Numbered from the stretch's first letter, positions 45,477 to 58,337 are shown. The stretch is 64,000 nt of DNA from Cryptosporangium minutisporangium (GCF_039536245.1 NZ_BAAAYN010000012.1:1-64000), one strand, 5' to 3'. The notes: generated by a model not told the origin, from the sequence alone. Numbers and translations are program-made.

Positions 45477-46470
45477 GGCACTCTCAGCGCAACCACTCAC
45501 GCGTGAGTGGCGTCCGTCGTACCCGCTGGACCTGCGTCGCTCCCTCGGGCACCTGGCCCGAGGGAAGGGTGACCCGACCCAGCGACTGGCCGACGGTGCG
45601 CTGTGGCGCACCGCGCCCACCCCCGACGGTCCCGGCACGCTGCGGCTGCGCCGCACGACAGGGAAGCCCGCAGGCACGTCGGACCACGCTGGCCCGAGCG
45701 CTTCGCCACCGCGTTGCGACACGATCGTGGCGGACGCCTGGGGTCCGGGCGGTCCGTGGCTGCTCGAGCACCTTCCCTCACTGCTCTGTGCTGACGACGA
45801 CGTGAGCGACTTCGGCGGGGTGCTGGATGCGGCGCCGCACCCCGTTCTGGCCGAGGCGTGGCGGACGTGCGGCAACGGACTGCGGTTCCCGGCGACGCGG
45901 CTGCTGTTCGACCAGGTCTCGGTGGCCGTGCTGGAGCAGAAGGTGACCGGCATCGAGGCCCGACGGTCGTGGCGTGAGTTGGTGTGGCGGTTCGGCTCAC
46001 CGGCCCCCGGCCCGGCACCGCAGGGCATGGCGGTGGCTCCCTACCCCGCCGACTGGCTGGCGATCCCGGACTGGGAGTGGCACAAGGCGGGCGTCGACCT
46101 GTCCCGGCGACGGGCCATCCGCGCCGCGGCGACCGTGGCCGCCCGCCTCGATCAGCTGGTGTGGGGCGAGGTCGCCGAGGTGGTGCGGATCCTGTGCACG
46201 CTGCCCGGGATCGGGCCGTGGACGGCTGCCGAGGCGGTACAGCGGGCGATGTCGGGCGCCGACGTGGTGAGCGTCGGCGACTTCCACCTGCCGAACGTCG
46301 TCGGGTGGGCGCTGGTCGGGCGCAAGCTCGACGACGCGGGCATGCTCGAGGTGCTCGCGCCGTACGCTCCGCATCGGGCCCGCGCGGTGCGCCTCGTCGA
46401 GGTAGGGCCCGCCGTTCGTCCCCCTCGTCGCGGCCCCCGCTTCTCCCCGCGCGACTACCGTACGTTCTGA
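45457..46470 (+). CDS. DNA-3-methyladenine glycosylase 2-like (AlkA type, HhH-GPD)
   Basis: This is a 337-aa DNA repair protein that would remove alkylated bases. The helix-hairpin-helix and catalytic loop are clear: ILCTLPGIGPWTAAEAVQRAMSGADVVSVGDFHLPN, with the catalytic Asp in VGDFHLP. The N-terminal AlkA-like part (EWRPSYPLDLRRSLGHLARGKGDPTQRL) is present. The GTG start lies inside the last 20 nt of manC, so they are coupled, an odd pairing of functions. Confidence 0.9.
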   Translation: MRAISAEALSAQPLTREWRPSYPLDLRRSLGHLARGKGDPTQRLADGALWRTAPTPDGPGTLRLRRTTGKPAGTSDHAGPSASPPRCDTIVADAWGPGGPWLLEHLPSLLCADDDVSDFGGVLDAAPHPVLAEAWRTCGNGLRFPATRLLFDQVSVAVLEQKVTGIEARRSWRELVWRFGSPAPGPAPQGMAVAPYPADWLAIPDWEWHKAGVDLSRRRAIRAAATVAARLDQLVWGEVAEVVRILCTLPGIGPWTAAEAVQRAMSGADVVSVGDFHLPNVVGWALVGRKLDDAGMLEVLAPYAPHRARAVRLVEVGPAVRPPRRGPRFSPRDYRTF

Positions 46471-46982
46471 CCGTTCCGCAGCGGCTCCCAGCCCGACCAG
46501 GTCCGCAACTTCCGTGCCGGAAACGGCTCGTCACTCGGCCAGAGCTGGATTCGCCAGGTGTCTCCCGGCGTCGTCGTACCCGGCCAGCCCCAGTGCGTCA
46601 GGCCGCGACCGGCGATCCGGACCGCGTACTCGCCCGGCGGCACCTCCAGGCGGTGGTACTCCTGGATCGGCGAGCCGTACCAGAGACCGAAGTCGGTGAC
46701 CTCCACCCATGCCTCCGACGCTTCCTGCCAGTCGTCCAGGTCGTCGGGCGGTCTTCCGTTCCAGAGCTCGACCCGGAGCCCGAGTTCGAAGTTGTTCTGG
46801 TGCGGGGTGCGGACTAGGACGTCGAAGCCGGGTTCCTCCTGGCCGACTCCGCCGTTCGCATAGGCGTCGTCGAGCAGCACCCCACCGTCGATGTCCTCAT
46901 CGGTGGTTAAGTAGAACTGTCCGTAATCCTGTGATACGACCAGTTCCTGGACATGCAGGCGCGCCACCATGCCGGTCACCAT
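46455..46982 (-). CDS. hypothetical protein, acidic, beta-rich
   Basis: This is a 175-aa protein I do not recognise. It begins MVARLHVQELVVSQDYGQFYLTTDED after a short leader, and is rich in Asp, Glu, Trp and Tyr (SEAWVEVTDFGLWYGSPIQEYHRLEVPPGEYAVRIAGRG). The pattern suggests an all-beta cytoplasmic fold of the ComJ/immunity-protein kind, but this is only a guess. It has no signal peptide. Its 3' end overlaps that of the AlkA-like gene by 16 nt, tail to tail. Start options are ATG 46982 and ATG 46970. Confidence 0.65.
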   Translation of the reverse strand: MVTGMVARLHVQELVVSQDYGQFYLTTDEDIDGGVLLDDAYANGGVGQEEPGFDVLVRTPHQNNFELGLRVELWNGRPPDDLDDWQEASEAWVEVTDFGLWYGSPIQEYHRLEVPPGEYAVRIAGRGLTHWGWPGTTTPGDTWRIQLWPSDEPFPARKLRTWSGWEPLRNGQNVR

Positions 46983-47022
46983 GCCATCCCGCGAGGGTCT
47001 CCGGATCGGGACTGGCGGCTCG

Positions 47023-48411
47023 TTAGCGGGTGACTAGGAAGGCGCTGCCGTCGCGGGGCGGACGGGGGCGAGGGTCCTCGGCGGGGTAGCCCACGGCCAC
47101 CGAGCCCATGGGGTGCCAGTCGTCGGGGAGATCGAGTTCGGCCCGCACCAGGTCCGCGCAGAACATCGTCGAGGAGATCCAGCACGAGCCGATGCCCTCG
47201 GCGGCCAGCGCGACCAGGAAGTTCTGCACCCCGGCGCCCATCGCGACCTGGAACATCGCCCGCTCGCTCGTCGCCCGCCTGGCGTCGGGGTAGGTGTGCG
47301 CGCCATCGAGGGCCAGCGCCGGAACGACCAGAGCGGGTGCCTCCCACAGCAGGTCGCCGCGCTTGAGTCGGCGCGCGATCGCGGCCTCGTCGAATCCGTC
47401 GCCTCGCAGGTCGGCCGCCCAGGCGTCCCGCATGACCGTCAACAGCCGCTTGCGGACGTCGTCCGAGGCGACGTGGACGAAGCGCCAGGGCGTGGTGTGG
47501 TGCGGGGCCGGCGCCGTCACGGCACTGGCCACCGCACGGGCGATGGCGTCCGGGGCCACTTCCTGTGAGGTGAAATGCCGGATCGAGCGGCGGAGGGTGA
47601 CCGCCTCGCGGTGCCCGAGTGCGCGGGCCTCGGCGGTGCCCAGCGCGAACATGTCCTCGTCCAGCACGCGGACCAGCGCAGCGGCGCCCGGCCCGTCGTC
47701 ACCACCGACGTCGACCAGTTTTCGGACACCCCGCACGACCGCGACCGGCACGCCGCCGGACTTGCCCTTCACCAGTTCGGCCGCGGCGGCGAGCTGGTCG
47801 GCGTCGGCGACCACGGTCATCGCCAGGTCGTTGCCGTGGCCGTCCCGCTGCCCGCGCAGGTCCCGCAGTGGGCGCACACCGGCCGCGCCGATCGCCACGT
47901 CCGCGACACCGACCCGCCACGGCCGGCCCATCGTGTCGCTGACCAGCACCCCGACGTCGACGCCGAGCGAGTCCCGCAACCCGGCTCGGAGCGCTCGGGC
48001 GGAGGCGTCGGAGTCCCGGGGGAGCAGCGCGATCGTGTCTTGATCCACGTTGGACGTGTCGACGCCGGCCGAGGCGAGGACGAGCCCGTGGTACGTGCGG
48101 ACGATCCGCGTGCGGCCGCGGGTGGCGACGACGGCGGTGGTCTCGGCGTCGATCGCGGCCTCGCGGGCGGCTTCCCGGTCGTCACCGGCCGGGACCAGCA
48201 TGCCCTCGGCCTTGCTGATGATCTTGCTGGTGACGACCAGCACGTCGCCGTCCACCAGCCAGGGAGCGGCGGCGGCGATCAGCGCGGCGAGGTCCGCTCC
48301 CGGTGTGACCTCGGGAAGCCCCGGCACCGGCAAGATCTGTACGCCCCCGGCCCGTGCCGCCGCACCACCGTTGGGCGCGGGCGACGGCGGTGGCCCGACG
48401 ACGTCACCCAC
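47023..48411 (-). CDS. fbiB: coenzyme F420-0:L-glutamate ligase FbiB (CofE + nitroreductase domains)
   Basis: The enzyme adds gamma-linked glutamates to F420-0 and reduces dehydro-F420. The 462-aa protein has an N-terminal CofE domain (about 25-260; [58 protein letters not shown]) and a C-terminal FMN nitroreductase-like domain (about 265-462; [36 protein letters not shown]). This two-domain form is the mycobacterial/actinobacterial FbiB. The start overlaps the fbiA stop by 8 nt. Confidence 0.96.
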   Translation of the reverse strand: MGDVVGPPPSPAPNGGAAARAGGVQILPVPGLPEVTPGADLAALIAAAAPWLVDGDVLVVTSKIISKAEGMLVPAGDDREAAREAAIDAETTAVVATRGRTRIVRTYHGLVLASAGVDTSNVDQDTIALLPRDSDASARALRAGLRDSLGVDVGVLVSDTMGRPWRVGVADVAIGAAGVRPLRDLRGQRDGHGNDLAMTVVADADQLAAAAELVKGKSGGVPVAVVRGVRKLVDVGGDDGPGAAALVRVLDEDMFALGTAEARALGHREAVTLRRSIRHFTSQEVAPDAIARAVASAVTAPAPHHTTPWRFVHVASDDVRKRLLTVMRDAWAADLRGDGFDEAAIARRLKRGDLLWEAPALVVPALALDGAHTYPDARRATSERAMFQVAMGAGVQNFLVALAAEGIGSCWISSTMFCADLVRAELDLPDDWHPMGSVAVGYPAEDPRPRPPRDGSAFLVTR

Positions 48412-49399
48412 GAGGGATCCCGCCGATCGCCGCGGCCTCGGCGACGATCTCGGCCGTCGTCGAAGGATCGGTCATCCACAGCGGTACCGCCCGGACGTCG
48501 GCGCCGAACAGGACGGTGCCGGCGTCGGTGGTGTCGACCAGCCAGCCGTCCAGCAGCCCGCCGTAGGCCCGCGCCCCGTAGTGCGCGCCGACCCCCGCCG
48601 CCGAGACCTCCACGCCCACCACCGGCAGGCACTTCTCCGCCATTCCGCGAACCGGCGCACCACCGATGATCGGCGACACCCCGACGATCTTCGCCGACGC
48701 GGCGGCCAGCGCCGGTTTGATCCCCGGCACTCCGAGGATCGTGTCGATGCTCACGACCGGGTTGCTCGGCGCGAACAGGATCAGGTCGGCGGCCGCGATC
48801 GCCTCCAGGACGCCCGGCGCTGGCTTGGCGTCCTCGATGCCCACCTGGACGAACCGATCGGCCGCGAGCCCGGCCCGGTAGCGGACCCACCACTCCTGGA
48901 AGTGCACCGCCCGCCGCCGGACGCCCGCGCCCCCGGCGTCAGGATCGAGCTCGTCGGCGAGGACGACGTGGGTCTCCACCCGGTCGTCGGTCATCGGCAG
49001 CAGCCGGACGCCCGGTTTCCAGCGGGCACACAGCGCCTCGGTGACGGCGGAGAGCGGATACCCGGCGTCGAGCATCCGCGTCCGCACCAGGTGCGTCGCG
49101 ATGTCCCGGTCGCCGAGGCCGAACCAGGTCGGCTCCGCGCCGTACTCGGCGAGTTCGTCCTTGACGGCCCAGGTCTCGCCGACGCGTCCCCAGCCACGTT
49201 CCTCGTCGTGTCCGCCACCGAGCGTGTACATCACGCTGTCGAGGTCGGTACAGATCCGCAGGCCGTGCAGGGTGACGTCGTCAGAGGTGTTCACGACGGC
49301 CGTGATCTCGGGATCGTTGGGCCGGTTCTCCGCCCAGGCCCGGACGCCCTGGAGGAAACGAGCCCCGCCGATGCCGCCGGCCAGTACGACGATGCGCAT
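48404..49399 (-). CDS. fbiA: 2-phospho-L-lactate (PEP) transferase FbiA (CofD)
   Basis: The enzyme joins FO to the phosphoenolpyruvyl/lactyl-GDP precursor in F420 synthesis. The 331-aa protein has the CofD signature [17 protein letters not shown] at the N-terminus, [41 protein letters not shown] and [19 protein letters not shown]. The ATG at 49399 is preceded by AACGAT, 6 nt away, an imperfect -10 of the leaderless kind. It is coupled to fbiB; fbiC lies divergently 1.3 kb away. Confidence 0.95.
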   Translation of the reverse strand: MRIVVLAGGIGGARFLQGVRAWAENRPNDPEITAVVNTSDDVTLHGLRICTDLDSVMYTLGGGHDEERGWGRVGETWAVKDELAEYGAEPTWFGLGDRDIATHLVRTRMLDAGYPLSAVTEALCARWKPGVRLLPMTDDRVETHVVLADELDPDAGGAGVRRRAVHFQEWWVRYRAGLAADRFVQVGIEDAKPAPGVLEAIAAADLILFAPSNPVVSIDTILGVPGIKPALAAASAKIVGVSPIIGGAPVRGMAEKCLPVVGVEVSAAGVGAHYGARAYGGLLDGWLVDTTDAGTVLFGADVRAVPLWMTDPSTTAEIVAEAAAIGGIPRG

Positions 49400-49529
49400 G
49401 CTCCCATCGTTGCGCACGCCGCGGACGGCGGTCGCCCGGGGCGTTCGCTCACACCTCCCCGGTGGGTTGTGCCAGGCTGGCGGGCGCACCTGCCGATATG
49501 CGGAGATCCTGCCGTCGAAGGAGAAGACC

Positions 49530-50657
49530 GTGTCGTCCACCGAGGCCCTTCCGCCCGTCCGGGCCGTCTTCGAGCGGTTACGCGGGCCGGCGGCGGTACT
49601 GCTGTTGGCCGTGAACGGCTTCCTGCTCGTGGTCGGGCTGTTCTCGATTCCGACGTCGTCCCTCGACGTGACCGATGCGCTGGCGACCTCGCGGGGCTGG
49701 TTCCTCGGGCTGGCCCCGGCGCTGCTGCCCGCGCTCGCGGTCGTGCTGGCCGCCGTCGTGAACCCGCCGAAAGAGAAGCTGGTCCCGCTGGTGAGCATCG
49801 TGGCCGTCGCCGAGCTGGGCTTCGCGGCCCTGTTCGGGCTGGTGACGATGCTCAGCACGTTCGCGGCCGGGTACTCGACCGGGTCCAAGTTCGTCGCGTT
49901 CCTGGAAGGGCTCGCCTGGCTGGCGCTGATCGCGGGCGCGCTCTTCTTCGCTGTGCAGACGCTGCTCGCGGTGCGCGGTTCGCGGCCGGCGCAGGCCGGT
50001 TACGCGGGGTACCCCGGCGCGCCGTACGGCGAGGGCATGCCCGGCGACACCGGTTCGCGACCGGCGGCGCACACCGGCGCGGTACCGATGCCCGGTGGCA
50101 GCCCGTACGGCCAGCCCGGTCAGCCGCAGCAGGGCTGGCCGCCGCAGCAGGGGTCGTGGCCCGGTCAGGGAGCCCAGCAAGGTCAGCCGACCGGAGCGCA
50201 GCCGACGTCGGGTGCCGCCTACGGCACCCCCGGGCAGTCCTCGTGGCCGGGCCAGCCGGGAGGGCCGGGCCAGCCGGCCGGGCCGGGCCAGTCGCAGTGG
50301 CCGAGCCAGGCCCCGACCTCCGGTCAGCCTGGCGCGTACGCCCCGCCGAGCTCGGGCGTTCCCTACGGCGGCCAGCCCGGCCAGCCGGGGCAGGGTTATG
50401 CCGGGCAGCCCGCGTCGGGACCGCCGTACGGGGCTCCGGGCCCCGCTGGCGCCTACCCGGCGCCCCAGCCCGGATACGGACCGCCGTCCTCCGCGCCGAC
50501 CAGCGGCTACCCCGGCCCGACCAGCGGTTATCCGACGCCCCCGGGTAGCGCCGGGCGCCCGGACGCCCAGGACACGAACGTGGTCAACGTGAACGATCTC
50601 CTGCCGCCGGAGCAGGGCGGCGCGCACCGGCCGCGGAACGCCGACGACGAGAGGTAA
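49530..50657 (+). CDS. tetraspan membrane protein with Gln/Pro/Gly-rich tail
   Basis: This is a 375-aa protein. Four hydrophobic helices (about 18-40, 52-75, 84-110, 120-145) are followed by a disordered 220-residue tail rich in Gln, Pro, Gly, Ser and Tyr (QPGQPQQGWPPQQGSWPGQG), ending in NVVNVNDLLPPEQGG. GTG 49530 has AAGGAG 6 nt upstream. Such proteins are common in actinobacteria and are of unknown function. The layout is like that of the protein at 35487-36647. Confidence 0.8.
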   Translation: MSSTEALPPVRAVFERLRGPAAVLLLAVNGFLLVVGLFSIPTSSLDVTDALATSRGWFLGLAPALLPALAVVLAAVVNPPKEKLVPLVSIVAVAELGFAALFGLVTMLSTFAAGYSTGSKFVAFLEGLAWLALIAGALFFAVQTLLAVRGSRPAQAGYAGYPGAPYGEGMPGDTGSRPAAHTGAVPMPGGSPYGQPGQPQQGWPPQQGSWPGQGAQQGQPTGAQPTSGAAYGTPGQSSWPGQPGGPGQPAGPGQSQWPSQAPTSGQPGAYAPPSSGVPYGGQPGQPGQGYAGQPASGPPYGAPGPAGAYPAPQPGYGPPSSAPTSGYPGPTSGYPTPPGSAGRPDAQDTNVVNVNDLLPPEQGGAHRPRNADDER

Positions 50658-50701
50658 CTCGCGCCACTATCGGCTCTCGGTCAACCGCGTTCAGCGCGAC
50701 A

Positions 50702-50707
50702 TAGGGT
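50702..50707 (+). promoter_or_regulatory. -10 box for leaderless fbiC
   Basis: TAGGGT ends 7 nt before the ATG at 50715. Confidence 0.5.
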
Positions 50708-50714
50708 GGCCGTC

Positions 50715-53298
<2,584 letters not shown>

Positions 53299-53312
<14 letters not shown>

Positions 53313-55569
53313 CGGCGGCCGTCGGCGGATGCTGCGGTAGCCGGGCGGTCGCGGTGGTGCCCTGCTCGCCCGGCGACTGCAGCGTGAGCGTGCCGCCGTG
53401 CCTGGCGAGCACGGTGGAGGCGATCGCCAGCCCGAGTCCGGTGCCGCGGATCTTCCGCTCGGTGCTGCGGGAGCCCCGGCGCAACCGGCGGGTCACCAGC
53501 TCCAGCTCGGTCTCCGGGATGCCGATGCCGGAGTCGGCGACGGTCAGGGCGACCACACTGTCACTCCGGTCGAGCGAGACGTTCACGTCGCCACCGTCCG
53601 GGCTGTAGCGCACGGCGTTGTCGATCAGGTGGTCCACCGCCTGCCGGAGTCGCTCCGGGTCGGCGACGAGCGGCGCGTCCGGCGGTAGCTCGGCGCGGAG
53701 CCGGACGCCCTGCTCGTCGGCGGCCGGGCGGTACGCCTCCACGGCCTCCCGGACGATCGTCGCCAGGTCGGTGGGCACCAACTCGAGCATGGTGTGGCCG
53801 GAGTCGAGCGCGGCGAGGTCGAGCAGGTTCTCCACGATCGCCAGCAGGAGGCGGGTGTTGCGGTCGACGACCTCCAACAGCGGCCGGAGGCTGCCCAGCC
53901 GCTCGTCGTCCGGCGACTCCCGGAGCAGCTCCGCGTAGGCGGCGATCGACGTCAGCGGCGTGCGTAGCTCGTGGCCGACGAGCGCGATGTACTCCTCCTC
54001 GGAGCGCGCGAGGCGGACGGCGTAGCTCTCCGCCCGGCGGCGTTCGAGGTACTGACCGATCTGCGCCGCGATGCCGAGCAGCACCGCGATCAGCGAGGAC
54101 TCGGGCTCCTCCGCGTGCGCCGAGAAGAACGCCAACACGCCGATCGTCTGGTCACCGCTCCGTACCGGGACGCCGAGCGCAGCGTGCAGCCCGCAGCCGG
54201 CCGCGACCGGGTCGGCCATCGGTCCGGCCGCGATGTCGGGGACCCAGATCGGCGCACCGGCCTTCCACACCGTGCCGGTCAGGCCGGCCCCGCCGACGAC
54301 CGGATCGGACATCCGGGGGATCGAGGCGCGTCCGGGCTCGTCCCAGCGCGCGACCGGGGTGAGCGCGCCGGACAGTTCGTCGGCGAGCCAGAGCTCGGCG
54401 TGCGGCCAGTTCAGGCTGGTGCCGATCGCCGCGAGGGCGGTCGTGGCGGCCGCGGGTAGGTCGGACGTGTCGGCCAGTGCCTGGGCGGTGGCGAGCTCGC
54501 AGGCCTGGAGCTGCTCGGCGCGGCGACGCTGGGTGATGTCCTCGACGGTGATCACCGCCCCGATCCGGTCACCGGCGGAGTCCACGATCGGCTGGCCGTT
54601 CACCGAGACCATGCGGGGACGTTGTCCGGGCGCGAGCACGAGCACGTCGACGTCCCGGAGCCGTTCGCCGCGCAGCGCCCGGCGCAGCGGCACGTCGTCG
54701 GCGGCGAACGGGCGGCGGTCGGGGTGGTACAGGTGCAGGGCGCCCGGCCACTCGTCCGGCTCGACGTCGGTCGCCCCGTCGTCGGGCATGCCGAGCATCC
54801 GGCGTACCGCCTGGTTGAAGACGATCAGCCGGCCGTGGCGATCACAGGCCGCGACGCCGGTCTGCAAGCTGGTGAGCAGCGCTTCGGTGAACGCGTGGAT
54901 CTCGTCGAGCCGGTCCGCGGGGCTCGGGTCGGTGAGGTCGGCGACGGTGTCGGGCACGGCCGTCTCCGGGGCCCCCGTCTCGGTGGACGCTGCCTCGGCG
55001 GCCGGGCCGGGCTCCGCACCGTCGTCTCCGCCCGCGAGCCGCCGTTCGCGGTCGATCTCACCGGCCAGGCCGGCCGTGAACAGCTGCGCGGCGTCGTCGA
55101 TCACCGTGAGCTGCCGGGCGGACCAGTCGCGCGGCAGGTGGTCACCGATCGCCAGCACGCCGACGACCTGGTCCTCGGCGTCCCGGATCGGGAACCCGAC
55201 GTAGGCCGCCAGCCCGTGTTTCCGCACCGCCGCGGTCTCGGCGAACCGCCGGTCTTGAGTTGCGTCGCCGACGATGATCGGGATCCCTGCCGCGACCACC
55301 GCCTCGCAGAGCGACCGCTCGGCGGCGATCTCCGCCGGTCCGGCCCCCGCCCGTCCGGCGCCGAACGAACCGAGGACGATCTGCCGCTGGACGTGCACCA
55401 GCGAGATCAGCGCGTTCGGTGCCCCACAGGCCTCCGCGACGAGCCGGGCCAGCTGGTCGGCGAGGCAGCGGGACGCCGTGGAGTGGGCGCGGTCGACGGC
55501 CGCGATCCGGTCGGGCGCACCCAACACGGAGTCCCGGCTGGGCCAGTAACCGCTCGTCGGACGATCCAC
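53299..55569 (-). CDS. GAF-PAS-GAF sensor histidine kinase (cytoplasmic)
   Basis: This is a 756-aa kinase with no transmembrane helix. Domains in order: GAF (about 37-185; [18 protein letters not shown]), an acidic linker, PAS (about 225-345; [27 protein letters not shown]), a second GAF (about 355-510), HisKA with His533 in [20 protein letters not shown], and HATPase_c (about 630-745; [38 protein letters not shown]). The signal is probably a small molecule or redox state sensed inside the cell. No response regulator is adjacent, so it is an orphan. The GTG start faces bioA. Confidence 0.93.
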
Positions 55570-55634
55570 CCGGCACCCCCCATGCTGGCAGTACAGGAAG
55601 AATAAGCCCTGTTTGCCGGTTTTGTGTAAACGAC

Positions 55635-55662
55635 CTTCGCGGGCGCCCCGGAGCCCGCGAAG
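55635..55662. promoter_or_regulatory. inverted repeat just upstream of the bioA -10 box
   Basis: CTTCGCGGGC and GCCCGCGAAG are 8 bp apart and end on the base before the TAGGGT box. If bioA is leaderless, this cannot be an RNA hairpin and is probably a repressor site. Confidence 0.5.
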
Positions 55663-55668
55663 TAGGGT
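55663..55668 (+). promoter_or_regulatory. -10 box for bioA (probably leaderless)
   Basis: TAGGGT ends 8 nt before the ATG. Confidence 0.5.
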
Positions 55669-55676
55669 CGGCCTCC

Positions 55677-56981
55677 ATGGCGACCTCCGATGACGCGTAC
55701 CAGGCCCGCTCGGCCGACGAACTGCGCACGCTGGACGCCGCCCACATCTGGCACCCGTACGCCGGGATGGTGGATCCGGCGCCGGTGCTGCCGGTGGTCT
55801 CGGCGTCCGGCGTGCGACTCCGCCTGGCCGACGGCCGGCAGCTGGTCGACGGCACGAGTTCCTGGTGGGCCGCGATCCACGGCTACAACCACCCGGTACT
55901 CAACGCCGCGGCCACCGACCAGCTCGGGCGGATGGCGCACGTCATGTTCGGCGGGCTCACCCACCCGCCGGCCGTCGAGCTGGCGCGCCTGCTGGTGGAG
56001 ATCACCCCGGCGCCGCTGGAGACCGTGTTCTTCGCCGACTCCGGTTCGGTCGCCGTCGAGGTGGCGATCAAGACCGCCCTGCAGTACCAACTCTCGACGG
56101 GACGATCCGACCGGACCCGCCTGCTGACCGTCCGGAGTGGCTACTACGGCGACACGTTCGGCGCGATGGCCGTCTGCGACCCGGTCAACGGCATGCACCA
56201 CCTGTTCGCCGGAGTGCTGCCGCAGCACCTGTTCGCGCCGCCCCCACCGGCCGAGTTCGACGCCGGGTACGCGGACGAACTCGTCGCGCTGGTCGAGCGG
56301 CACGCCGGTGAGCTGGCCGCGGTGATCGTCGAGCCGATCGTCCAGAACGCCGGCGGGATGCGGTTCTACGACCCGGCCTACCTCCGGGTGCTGCGCGAGG
56401 TGTGCGACGCCACCGGCGTCCTGCTGATCTTCGACGAGATCGCCACCGGGTTCGGCCGCACCGGGACGCTCTTCGCCGCGGACGCCGCGGGCGTGAGCCC
56501 GGACGTCATGGCGGTGGGCAAGGCGATGACCGGTGGGTACCTCACGATGGCTGCGGTGCTCACGACCCGGGCGGTCGCTCAGGGCGTCGGCACGCTGATG
56601 CACGGCCCGACGTTCATGGCCAATCCGCTCGCGGCGGCGGTGTCGGTGGCGAGTATCCGGCTACTGCTGGACGGGCCGTGGCGCGCTACCGTCGCGCGCC
56701 TCTCCGATCGCCTGCGCACCGGTCTGGAGCCGGCGCGGGCGCTGTCGACCGTGGCGGACGTCCGGGTGCTCGGCGCGATCGGCGTGGTGGAGTTGCACGC
56801 ACCGGTCGACGTCGCCCGGGTCACCGCTGACGTCGTCGAGCGGGGAGTATGGCTGCGGCCGTTCCGGAACCTGATCTACACGATGCCGCCCTACCTGATG
56901 GGCGAGGAGACTCCGGGCGCGGCCGCCGATGTGGCCCAGGTCTGCGCCGCGATCGTCGCCGCGGCGGCCCGCCCGGAATAG
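55677..56981 (+). CDS. bioA: adenosylmethionine-8-amino-7-oxononanoate aminotransferase
   Basis: The enzyme aminates KAPA to DAPA in biotin synthesis, using SAM as amino donor and PLP. The 434-aa protein shows [11 protein letters not shown] (the BioA signature), [49 protein letters not shown], and the PLP lysine Lys282 in [17 protein letters not shown], with [12 protein letters not shown] before it. It stands alone; bioF/bioD are not in the window. The start is the ATG at 55677; the frame is open upstream but a -10 box lies there. Confidence 0.96.
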   Translation: MATSDDAYQARSADELRTLDAAHIWHPYAGMVDPAPVLPVVSASGVRLRLADGRQLVDGTSSWWAAIHGYNHPVLNAAATDQLGRMAHVMFGGLTHPPAVELARLLVEITPAPLETVFFADSGSVAVEVAIKTALQYQLSTGRSDRTRLLTVRSGYYGDTFGAMAVCDPVNGMHHLFAGVLPQHLFAPPPPAEFDAGYADELVALVERHAGELAAVIVEPIVQNAGGMRFYDPAYLRVLREVCDATGVLLIFDEIATGFGRTGTLFAADAAGVSPDVMAVGKAMTGGYLTMAAVLTTRAVAQGVGTLMHGPTFMANPLAAAVSVASIRLLLDGPWRATVARLSDRLRTGLEPARALSTVADVRVLGAIGVVELHAPVDVARVTADVVERGVWLRPFRNLIYTMPPYLMGEETPGAAADVAQVCAAIVAAAARPE

Positions 56982-57297
56982 GGTTTCGGGCCCTCGCGGG
57001 CCCTCGCGGGCCGTCGCGGTTGCGAATCGCTGCGACGCTGGGATCTCCGGGGAAAGGGTGCCCTGAGACAGCGGTGACAGGTGTTCCCGCTCGGCGCCGG
57101 TTCGACCCTTTTTGGCTGGGTGGGTTCCCTCACCTAGGCTGACACGTGATAAAAATGCACATATCAGGTCAAAATGTCTCTTGACGGGACCGGCATTACA
57201 CGCGTGTAATTCCCAATGGGGATAGTCCATATCGCCTTCCACAGGGGGTTCGACGCGCCAGCCGCGCGGCCGGCGTACGAGTGGAGGAGGCACGGCA
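56982..57297 (+). other. intergenic promoter region of whiB2
   Basis: No gene is seen in these 316 bp. The part next to bioA contains short direct repeats of GGGCCCTCGCGG-type sequence. From 57140 the DNA is AT-rich for this genome, and a good promoter with an overlapping palindrome lies at 57181-57210. The likely 5' UTR is about 80 nt. Confidence 0.6.
57181..57210 (+). promoter_or_regulatory. whiB2 promoter with palindrome over the -10 box
   Basis: TTGACG (57181-57186) and TGTAAT (57205-57210) are 18 bp apart. A perfect 16-bp palindrome, ATTACACGCGTGTAAT (57195-57210), covers the -10. It resembles BldD-type sites but its half-site spacing is one base longer than the consensus I know. Confidence 0.6.
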
Positions 57298-57555
57298 GTG
57301 GCCGCAGAAGTGATCACCGATCTCGTAGTCGGTGAGGCACCGGAGTGGCAGGATCGCGCGCTCTGCGCGCAGACGGACCCGGAAGCTTTCTTTCCGGAGA
57401 AGGGCGGTTCGACCCGCGAGGCCAAGCGCATCTGTACCGGATGCGAGGTCAAGGCGGAGTGCTTGGAGTACGCGCTGGCTCACGACGAACGCTTCGGTAT
57501 CTGGGGTGGACTGTCGGAACGCGAGCGTCGCAAGCTGAAGAAGCGGGTCATCTGA
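57298..57555 (+). CDS. whiB2: WhiB family iron-sulfur transcription factor (WhiB2/WhmD-like)
   Basis: This is an 85-aa regulator that binds a [4Fe-4S] cluster through Cys23, Cys46, Cys49 and Cys55 (ALC, then RICTGCEVKAEC). The GIWGGLSERERRKLKK motif and basic tail contact RNA polymerase sigma factor and DNA. The context (near fbiA/B, zincin, DUF3499 and manB) is that of WhiB2/WhmD, a division and septation regulator in mycobacteria. GTG 57298 has GGAGGAGG 7 nt upstream. Confidence 0.95.
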   Translation: MAAEVITDLVVGEAPEWQDRALCAQTDPEAFFPEKGGSTREAKRICTGCEVKAECLEYALAHDERFGIWGGLSERERRKLKKRVI

Positions 57556-57754
57556 GCCAGCCCCGGTGTGCTGAGCGGCATCGCAGCCGTCGACATCGGA
57601 ATCTGCGCCGTCCGGACGCGACCGACCAGCGGGGGTGGGGTCGTCGCTTACGGGGGCACCCGCGCCACGATCGTGCGCGGATCACACGCTCACGAGAGCA
57701 GCCCGAGGGTGCTCGGCGCCGAAAGCCGCAGCGTCCCGCCGTCACCGCCGCTGC

Positions 57755-58219
57755 TCAGTGCCCGGGCGGGTCGACGTCGTCCGGATCGAGACCGAGCAAG
57801 TTCGCCACCTGTTCCACGACGACGTCGTGGACCAGGTCGGCGAGATCTTCCCGGTCGTACGCGCGCGCTTCGAGCGGACGCCGGTAGACGACGATCCGCG
57901 GTGGCGTGCTGCGCCCCCGTCCGCCATCGCGTCCGGGGAGCAACCGCGCCAGCGGGACGTTGCCGTCCTCGAGCACGTCCGAGTCGTACGAGGGCAGCTC
58001 AGGCGGGACGTCCTCGACCGCGAACTCGACGTCGCGCAGCTGCGTGGACCACCGCGGCTCCAGGTGCTCGACGGCGTCCAGGACGAGGTCGTCGAAGATC
58101 TGCGCACGGCTGCGGGAGAGCGGAACCGTCGCGGGTACCAGGCGTCCGCGCATGCCACGACCGCGCCGGTCGCGGCGGGACGTGCCGGGACGGCGCTGGT
58201 GCTCGGCGGGCGAGGCCAT
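57755..58219 (-). CDS. metallopeptidase-like (Zincin_1 family) protein, HExxH not intact
   Basis: This is a 154-aa protein in the position of Rv3259 and similar to the PF06262-type zincins. The order RRDRRGRGMRGRLVP, FDDLVLDAVEHLEPRW, FAVEDVPPEL and PPRIVVYRRPLEARAYDREDLADLVHDVVVEQVANLLGL is that of the family. Where active members have HExxH, this has HDVVVEQVA, lacking the second zinc His and the Glu, so peptidase activity is doubtful. The ATG follows TATCCT by 6 nt. It is divergent from DUF3499. Confidence 0.82.
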   Translation of the reverse strand: MASPAEHQRRPGTSRRDRRGRGMRGRLVPATVPLSRSRAQIFDDLVLDAVEHLEPRWSTQLRDVEFAVEDVPPELPSYDSDVLEDGNVPLARLLPGRDGGRGRSTPPRIVVYRRPLEARAYDREDLADLVHDVVVEQVANLLGLDPDDVDPPGH

Positions 58220-58225
58220 GGCAGC

Positions 58226-58231
58226 AGGATA
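58226..58231 (-). promoter_or_regulatory. -10 box for the leaderless zincin-like gene
   Basis: TATCCT on the minus strand ends 6 nt before the ATG. Confidence 0.5.
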
Positions 58232-58331
58232 GTGCGCATCGCGGAGAACAGACCGGTCGATTCACCCCGGTTGATGTGCGACACACCCGCCACACCGCGG
58301 GCGACCGTTGGCGCCGGAGCCCGCCGCCCGA

Positions 58332-58337
58332 TACCGT
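58332..58337 (+). promoter_or_regulatory. -10 box for leaderless DUF3499 gene
   Basis: TACCGT ends 6 nt before the GTG at 58344. Confidence 0.5.
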
